A stretch of DNA of 64,000 nt, from positions 124,001-188,000 of the forward strand of contig JABELC010000014.1 of NCBI GenBank assembly GCA_028455995.1, read 5' to 3'. Shown piece by piece: positions 56,980 to 64,000 of this stretch (positions are counted from its first letter, which is position 1; every line of letters begins with the position of its first letter). The stretch is from Scleromitrula shiraiana (Eukaryota; Ascomycota; Leotiomycetes; Helotiales; Sclerotiniaceae). The notes under the pieces are model-generated. The model was not told the origin of the DNA. It worked only from the letters and a program-made list of their open reading frames with translations, and did not search any database. The position numbers were made by a program, and so were the translations under genes.

Positions 56980-57291
56980 TTAAATTAATTTGATATTAAA
57001 TTTTTGGTATATAATATTAACAACTTTTTTTTTAATAATATCTTTAATCTTTATACTTATCTCTATATATATATACTTTTTTATCCCTTCATTCTCCTCC
57101 CCAATTTTATTTATAATAAAAATTACAATTATCTTAATTATAATTATTTTGATCAATTTAAAATATACAATAATTCTAATTACATTGATTTCGATTAAAT
57201 TAATTTCGATTAAATTAAATCTAATTAAATTGAATTTAATTAAATTAAAATATATAATTATTTTGATTATAATAATTTTTATTATAATCAT
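56980..57291 (-). pseudogene. Pentad-repeat fossil of LTR element 3
   Basis: The open - strand frame reads NLIKF NLIRF NLIEI NLIEI NVIRI and continues with an acidic and basic stretch (KIGEENEGIKKYIYIEIS). It is homologous residue by residue to 10110-10406 of element 1, where Glu and Lys swap as expected from GAA-to-AAA change. The sense of the element is -, so this frame, not the longer + strand one (56990-57469), is the coding remnant. Confidence 0.55.
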
Positions 57292-59364
57292 TTATATTAT
57301 AATGATTTTAATTAAATTAATTTTGATTAAATTGATTTTAATTAAATTAATTTTAACTCAATTGAATTTAATTAAAATGGTTTTAACTAAATTAAAATAT
57401 ACAATTATTTTGATTACAATAATTTTTATTATAATTATTTTTATTCTAATAATTTTGATTATTATATAATATACAGTTATTAAATAAAGTTATATATCGA
57501 GTAATATAGCTCATTAGATTATATATTATTATTATTAGAATAATTTTAAATAAATATTTAAAATCAATTTTTATTATAAATTAAATATTTTTTAGTAATT
57601 TATTAAAATACCTTAATAAATTGGACATTATTTATATAATTAGGGTATTTTATTTAATTTATTTTTCTTTTTCACTTTATTTCTTTATATTTTTTTTTTA
57701 ATTTTATTTTTGTTTCAAATTTTTTATTATTATTTTTATATTATTGGATTTAAATTTTATTAATTGATTTTTATAAATCTTTTTTAAATAAACTTTAATT
57801 TATTTAGAATATAATTTTATATATATTATATTTTATAATATATAAATTATTAATATAAATATATTAATATAAATATTATTTCTTTATAATATTTTTTTAT
57901 TATTATTAAATATTTTTTATTTAATATTTAAAATATTTTTATTTTTATATCTCTAAACACTTTTTTAAAATTTATTTATAAATCTATATCGATAAAGATT
58001 TTTAAATTATTAATTATATATTTATTGAATTTATATTTTAGATAACAATTTATTATATATAAATTTTTTATATTATATTTTTTATATTTATTAATAAAAT
58101 CTAAATTATTTAAAAATAATTTATTAAATAAATTTTTATAATATTTTTTGCTTTATTTAAATTTGAAATCTTGATTATATTTAAAATCATATATATTATT
58201 GCTTTTTTATTATTTTTTCTTTTAAAATCAAATATAAACCTTCCGAAAATATTATTTACTATATTTTTAAATAAAAAAATCTTTATCTATATTTAAAATA
58301 TTAAAATTCATATTTATTTAAATGTTTTTTATTAATATTATTTTTATAATAAATTTATATATATTAAACCTTTATTAAAATGTTTTAGTAATATTTTTAA
58401 TATTGATTAAAATTCTTTAATTTAGTTAAAAATTCATTTTAATCATTAAAATATTAATAATAATTTTAAGTTTTAAATATTTATATTTAATAAATTGTTT
58501 TTTCTTTATAATTATTTAGAATTTATATTTATACTCATATTTTTTAACCTTCTTTTTTCCTTTATATTATTTCTATTTATTATATTATTTATAATATTAT
58601 AATACAAAATAAAGAGATATTTTTAATAATATTATATATCTATTTATTAAACAATATAGTAATTATTATTAGATTTATTTTTATTTAATTTTTTTATTAT
58701 TATTGAATAAATATTTAATATAAAATAAATCTAATATCAAATCAAAATTCATTTTAATAAAGTTTTTAAATTAAATATAATTATTTTAATTTATAAAATA
58801 AACATATAATAAACAAATTCATTATAAAATAAAAAAAAATAAAACAATAATAAAAAAATAAAAAAATAAAAAAAAAAATTATTAAAGATTTTATAAAAAT
58901 TTCTAAATAAGAATTTTTATATAAATAATTTTATTATTATCTTTATAATTATAATAAAATAATTATTATTATCAATATTTTTATTTATTAAAATGTTTTT
59001 TAGATAATTTAATATATATTTAAATAATATAATATAATTTATATTTTTATTATTATTTTATTTATAATAAAGATTCAAATTTTATAATTTTAAAATCGAT
59101 TTAAAAATTATTCAATTTATAATAAATATTCAAATTTTATAATATTTAAATCAAAATTGAAAACTATTATTTTTATAATAAACATTCAAATATCATAAAA
59201 TTCAATTTTGTTTTATTAAAAAACTAAATAATTTATAAAACTTTTTATTATCAAAAATTATAAAAAGTTTTTTATTAATAATAAATAAAAATGTTTAAAA
59301 TTTATTAAAAATTAATATTATATATAAAATAAAAATCTTAATTTATAATGTATATACTAATTAA

Positions 59365-59525
59365 TATTTATATAATTTTAAAAATATAGAACTATATAAT
59401 TATAAATATTATCTATATTATATTAATATATTCAAGAAGTTTAAAAAGAGTATTATACGTTATCAAGAGTATATATCTCTTTAATGGATATGTGATGTAA
59501 GGTCATATATTTGACTATATAGATA
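59365..59525 (-). repeat. 5' LTR of element 3
   Basis: It is degraded throughout: the double E-box palindrome has become ATATGTGATGTAAGGTCATAT. It joins directly to element 4 internal sequence. Confidence 0.85.
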
Positions 59526-60920
59526 ATTATATATATTATCAATTTTTTATTATTGTTTTTTTTAAGATTAGATATAAATTCTCTAAACATATTATTTATT
59601 ATGTTTTTCAATAAAAAGATTTTTATTTATATTTATAATATTAAAATTTATATTTATTTAAATATTTTCCATTAATATTATTTTTATAGTAAATTTCTAT
59701 ATATTAGACTTTTATTAAAAATCTTTAAACATATTTTCAATATTAATTAGAGTTTTTTAATTTGATTAAAGATTTATTTTGATTGTTAAAATATTAATAG
59801 CAATTTTAGATTTTGAATATGGATATTTAATAAATTGCTTTTTTTTTATAATTGTTTAAAACTTATATTTATATTTTTTAAACTTTTTATATTTTTTTCA
59901 TTATTTTTATCCACTATATTATTTATAATATTATAATATAGAATAAAAAGATGTTTTTAATAATACTTTATATTTGCTTATTGAATATTATTATAATGAT
60001 TATTAAATATATTTTTATTTAGTTTTTTTATTATTATGAAATAAATATTTAACATTAAATTAAAGATTTTGATTTAATAAAACTCCAAATTAAATATAAT
60101 TATTTTAATTTATAAAATAAATTTGATATTAAATCAAAATTTATTTTGATAATATTTTTAAATTAGATATAATCATTTTCATTTATAAAATAAATATATA
60201 GTAAATAAATTCATTATAAAATAAAAGAGAAAATAAAGTAATAATAGAGAAATATAAAAAGATAAAAATAAGGATTATTAAAGATTTTAATAAAGACTTT
60301 TAAATAAAAGTTTTTACATAGATAATTTTATTATTGTTTTTATAATTATAATAAAATAATCATTATTATTAATAATTTTATTTATTAAAATGTTTTTTTA
60401 AATGATATAATATATATTTAACTAATATAACATAATTTGTATTTTTATCCCTATTTTATTTATAATAAATATTCAAGTTTTATAATTTTAAAATTGATTT
60501 AAAAATGATTTTGTTTATAGTAAATATTTAGGTTTTATAATATTTAAATGAAATTAAAAACTATTATTTTTATAATATATATTTAAATATTTTAAAATTA
60601 AATTTCTTTTTTGTTAAAAACTAAATAATCTATAAATCTTTTTACTATTAAAGATTATAAAAAGTTTTTTATTAATAATAAATAAAAATATTTAAAATTT
60701 ATCAAAATTAATATTGTATATAAAATAAAAGTCTTAATTTATAATATGTATATTAATTAATATTTATATGATTTCGAGAATATAGAATTGTATAATATAG
60801 ATATTCTTTTATATTGTAATAATATGCTTAAAGAGATTAAGAAGAATATTGTACGCCGTCGAGAATATATATCTCTTCAACGGGCACGTGACGTAAAGTC
60901 ACGTGTTGACTATACAGACA
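59526..60920 (-). mobile_element. LTR element 4, 5' fragment only (5' LTR plus about 1.2 kb)
   Basis: It aligns in reverse complement with 7841 to about 9230 of element 1 and ends in a 160-bp 5' LTR at 60761-60920. The rest of the element is missing. Just outside, ATTAT (60921-60925) matches the ATTAT left of element 3 (52094-52098), and the sequence beyond is LINE D again. Confidence 0.85.
60761..60920 (-). repeat. 5' LTR of element 4 (160 bp)
   Basis: The outer end is well preserved, with one changed base in the E-box palindrome (60885-60905), and it ends TATACAGACA. Confidence 0.9.
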
Positions 60921-62928
60921 ATTATTGATTTTGATTTTTTATTATTAGATTTTTATTTAATAAAAATTCATTTTTATCTTATATTTCAATTTAATGATAT
61001 ATTTTTTATAGCGATAAAAATTAATATTGATTTTTATTTTTTCATTATTTTTAAAATAATTTAAATGATTAATATTATCAATATGATTTATTTTGATATT
61101 AATTATATTTATAAAGTTTGTTTTTTTATTTACTTTATAGTAAATTTTAAATTCGTTATTTATAATATAATAATATAATTTATAGATTATAATTATTTTT
61201 TTAATATATTTTTAAAAACCTTTAAAATATTTACTAAATTTGTTTATTTTTATTATATTTTTATTATAAAATAGATTTAGATTAATTTATTTTTGATTTT
61301 TACAAATAATCTTTAATATAAAAAAGATGTTTTGTTTATTAAATTTTTTTTTATTTTAATTCTAGTTTTATTTTTATTTATCAAAAAGATATTCAAAAAA
61401 ATTATTATAAAATTAAAAATATTTAATCATCAAAAAATTAATCAAAAATTTTCTATTAAAAATCTTTGATATTTATACATTTTTCTTTGAAAATTGCTTT
61501 ATATAAATAAAATAAATAAATAATAAAATAATAAAATAAGACTACTTTTTTTCATAAAAATAAAAGAATTTCTTATTTTATTGATTAATTAAACTGTTTT
61601 TTTTTATTGTTATTTTGATGTTGATAATAATAATTTAATAATATATGATGATATTAATTTATAGTTTTATTTATTCCATTTTATAAATTGATTATTATCG
61701 TAATCAAGTATTTGTTTAATGAAATCGATAGATTCCATCTTTTTTTATCGTGTTTTTTTTATTGTATCTTGTATCAAGCTTTAATAGTTTTATATAATCA
61801 ATGAATCTGATATATTTTAAATATTAAAAATTTAATTATTTCAATTATTATTACAAAGATAAATATTGATGTTATTACAAAAATTATTTAATTAAAATAT
61901 ATTGTTATAATATTTATAAAATTAAAAATAATAAATAGATTTATTTTATCTCGAAATAAATTATTTGTAAAAAATATATATAATAAATAATCAAATTTAT
62001 AAAATTTAAAATATAATTACAAACCAAAAGATGATAACTTTATAAAGTAAAAAAGTTATCTAAAAAGCATTTAAATGAATCTTTATAAAAATGAAATTGA
62101 TACAAAAAATATATCTTTTTATAATTATTAAATCAAATATACATTTGATATTTATATAAAAATTTTAAATTCTTGAAAATTTGAAGTTGTATTTTATTCT
62201 ATATATGGATTTTCTTTGCATTTTTTATTATTGTTAAGTTTATTATATATCATAGTCTCTATCATTAAAAACATTCAAGTTTTAATCAAGATTGCTCTAA
62301 ATTCTGTTTATGAATTTAATTTAATTATTTTGAATATTTTTGAATTAAAATGATAAAATATTTATTTATGATATTTACAATATTTATAATCTTTATGATA
62401 TTTATAATATTTATGATATTTATAATAGCAAGAAAGATGAAAAAATTCAAGTTAATTTAGATTTAATTATATTCTTTTCCTTTTCCTTTTTGATTTTAGA
62501 ATGATAATTTTAAAAGCTTTTAACATTTATCATGTATAATAAATTAGTCATTTTTAAAATTAAATTTAACAAATCAGTTTATTAAATAGATTGAATTGAG
62601 AAGCTTTAAAAAGAAGATTAAACCTTATATTAGACAAAAACAATTATTGACTGGAGTTTTAATTAAAAAATTAAAATTAAAATCAATAAATATTTTTGAT
62701 TAATATTCTTAAACGAAAAGAAATTATTTAATCTTTTTTATTTAATAAGTTTAAAATTTAAAGATTTTGTTTCAATAATACTAATAAAAACTAATATTTT
62801 GATAGATAAACTATTTTATATATAGTCAAATCTTAATAACATTATAAATCAAAAATTTAAAAAATAAAAAAATAACTATCAAGATAGTATCAAACAAAAT
62901 AATTTTTTATATTTTGAAACTCAATATC
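60921..62928 (-). mobile_element. LINE copy D, 5' part, continued
   Basis: 61180-61280 aligns with 22690-22790 of LINE C, and 61870-62650 aligns with 23600-24350. This shows that LINE D was split at 52098/60921 by the LTR composite. 62080-62290 gives the clearest pairing. Comparison with the island at 23660-23720 shows CCAAGGGTAGGAAG there against TTAAAAATAATAAA here: nearly every difference is C to T or G to A. LTR element 6 inserted at 62929. Confidence 0.7.
62352..62426. repeat. 18-bp imperfect tandem repeat
   Basis: The unit TTTATGATATTTATAATA occurs about four times with one diverged copy (TTTATAATC). The array is absent from the aligned part of LINE C, so it arose in this copy. Confidence 0.75.
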
Positions 62929-63089
62929 TGTCTGTATAGTCAAATACGTGACCTTACGTCACGTGTCCGTTAAGGAGATATATATTCTCGATAGTGTATA
63001 ATACTCTTTTTAAACTTCTTGAATAAATAATATAATATAGATTGATATTTGTAATTGTATAGTTTTATATTTTTAGAGTTATATAAATA
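62929..63089 (+). repeat. 5' LTR of element 6
   Basis: The outer 80 bp keep G+C, including the second E-box and the TTACGTCA site; the first E-box has one change (TACGTG). The inner half is A+T only. Confidence 0.9.
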
Positions 63090-64000
63090 TTAATTAATAT
63101 ATATATTATAAATTAAAATTTTTATTTTATATATAATATTAATTTTAATAAATTTTAAATGTTTTTGTTTATTATTAATAAAAAATTCTTTATAATTTTT
63201 GATAATAAAAGATTTTATAGATTATTTAATTTTTTGATAAAGAAAAGAATTGAATTTTATAATATTTAAATATTTATTATAAAAATAATAGTTTTCAATT
63301 TTAATTTAAATATTATAAAATTTAAATATTTATTATAAATTAAATGATTTTTAAATCAATTTTAAAATTATAAAATTTGAATATTTATTATAAACAAAAT
63401 AATAATAAAAATATAAATTATATTATATTATTTAAATATACATTATATGATTTAAAAAAACATTTTAATAAATAAAAATATTAATAATAATAATTATTTT
63501 ATTTTAATTATAAAAATAATAATAAAGTTATTTATATAAAAACTTTTATTTAAAAATTTTTATAAAATCTTTAATAATTTTTTTTTTATATTTTTATATT
63601 TTTTTATTATTATTTTATTTTTGTTTTATTTTATAATAAATTTATTTATTATATATTTATTTTATAAATTAAAATGATTATATTCGATTTAAAAACTTTA
63701 ATAAAATAAATTTTAATTTAATATTAGATTTATTTTATAAATTAAAATAATTATATTTGATTTAAAATTTTATTAAATTGAATTTTTGATTTAATATTAA
63801 ATATTTATTTAATAATAATAAAAAAATTAAATAAAAATAAATTTAATAATAATGATTATATTATTTAATGAATAAATATAAAATATTATTAAAAACATTT
63901 TTTTATTTTATATTATAATATTATAAATAATATGGTAAATAAAAATAACACAAAAAAAAAAAGATCGAAAAATATAAATATAAATATAAATTTTAAACAA
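62929..64000 (+). mobile_element. LTR retrotransposon element 6, 5' end, cut by the window
   Basis: The 5' LTR at 62929-63089 begins TGTCTGTATAGTCAAATACG. The following 0.9 kb aligns collinearly with 8001-8915 of element 1 and of the other copies. The 5 bp before it (ATATC) would be the left target duplication; the right one is outside. It is inserted in the 5' part of LINE copy D. Confidence 0.88.

Larger units (their letters stand above)
52099..59525 (-). mobile_element. LTR retrotransposon element 3, - strand
   Basis: The 3' LTR (52099-52258) and 5' LTR (59365-59525) bound 7427 bp aligned with element 2 (direct) and element 1 (reverse complement). ATTAT borders both ends (52094-52098 and 59526-59530), but the right-hand flank is the body of another copy (element 4) while the left flank is LINE D. 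The position of the inverted-repeat insertion of element 2 is empty here. The 128-codon + strand frame at 53774-54160 is antisense and not a gene. Confidence 0.88.

Noticed and set aside
56990..57469. 159-codon + strand open frame, and similar frames at 9962-10387 (-), 35197-35421 (+) and 40565-40750 (-)
   Set aside because: All are antisense to the pentad-repeat block of the LTR elements; the 15-bp periodicity keeps both strands open.
52099..60920. Simple tandem duplication of one LTR element
   Set aside because: Possible, but the 1.2-kb fragment starts at an internal point of the element directly at a 5' LTR end with an ATTAT copy, which fits nested insertion plus LTR-LTR deletion better.
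62352..62426. CRISPR-like repeat-spacer array
   Set aside because: The units are directly adjacent with no spacers and the context is a eukaryotic transposon.

Overview
The window is almost pure A+T (by eye about nine bases in ten). I find no intact protein gene, tRNA, rRNA or CRISPR array. It is a graveyard of transposable elements nested in one another. Alignable copies differ mostly by C/T and G/A, catalytic Asp codons have become Asn, and Gln-type codons have become TAA. This pattern, with a fungal-type Tad-like LINE family, points to a filamentous ascomycete (Pezizomycotina) in which repeats were destroyed by repeat-induced point mutation (RIP). The species cannot be named. An AT-rich isochore or a regional centromere are both possible settings.

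Two main families and one minor family are present. (1) A non-LTR retrotransposon (LINE): copy A (+, 3' end and poly-A only, 1-1614), copy B (-, from 1615 to about 4640), copy C (-, 17504 to about 24450, the most complete) and copy D (-, about 47400-52098, continuing at 60921-62928). Reverse-transcriptase motifs are readable in B, C and D. (2) An LTR retrotransposon of about 7.6 kb with 160-bp LTRs: element 1 (+, 7841-15462, target duplication AATAG), element 2 (-, 28976-37551), element 5 (+, 38811-45737), element 3 (-, 52099-59525), a 5' fragment, element 4 (-, 59526-60920), and element 6 (+, from 62929, cut by the window end). (3) A 978-bp long-terminal-inverted-repeat DNA element with a TA target duplication, inserted in element 2 (31376-32353), plus a truncated second copy (37552-38169).

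Layout: 1-4640 LINE A abutting LINE B; 4640-7840 AT-rich sequence with an AAT microsatellite; 7841-15462 LTR element 1; 15463-17503 its interrupted host sequence; 17504-24450 LINE C; 24450-28975 unassigned AT-rich sequence with a 16-bp minisatellite; 28976-37551 LTR element 2 with the nested inverted-repeat element; 37552-38169 truncated inverted-repeat element; 38170-38810 unassigned; 38811-45737 LTR element 5; 45738-47400 unassigned, with a strong hairpin; 47400-62928 LINE D split by the LTR 3/4 composite; 62929-64000 LTR element 6.

The most informative observations are that the outer ends of the repeats kept G+C while interiors lost it, that an empty site proves the inverted-repeat insertion, that the element 3/4 arrangement can be explained by nesting followed by LTR-LTR deletion, and that LINE A is almost devoid of G on one strand. 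A pentad-repeat coding fossil and a conserved palindrome at the primer-binding position of the LTR family may be undescribed.
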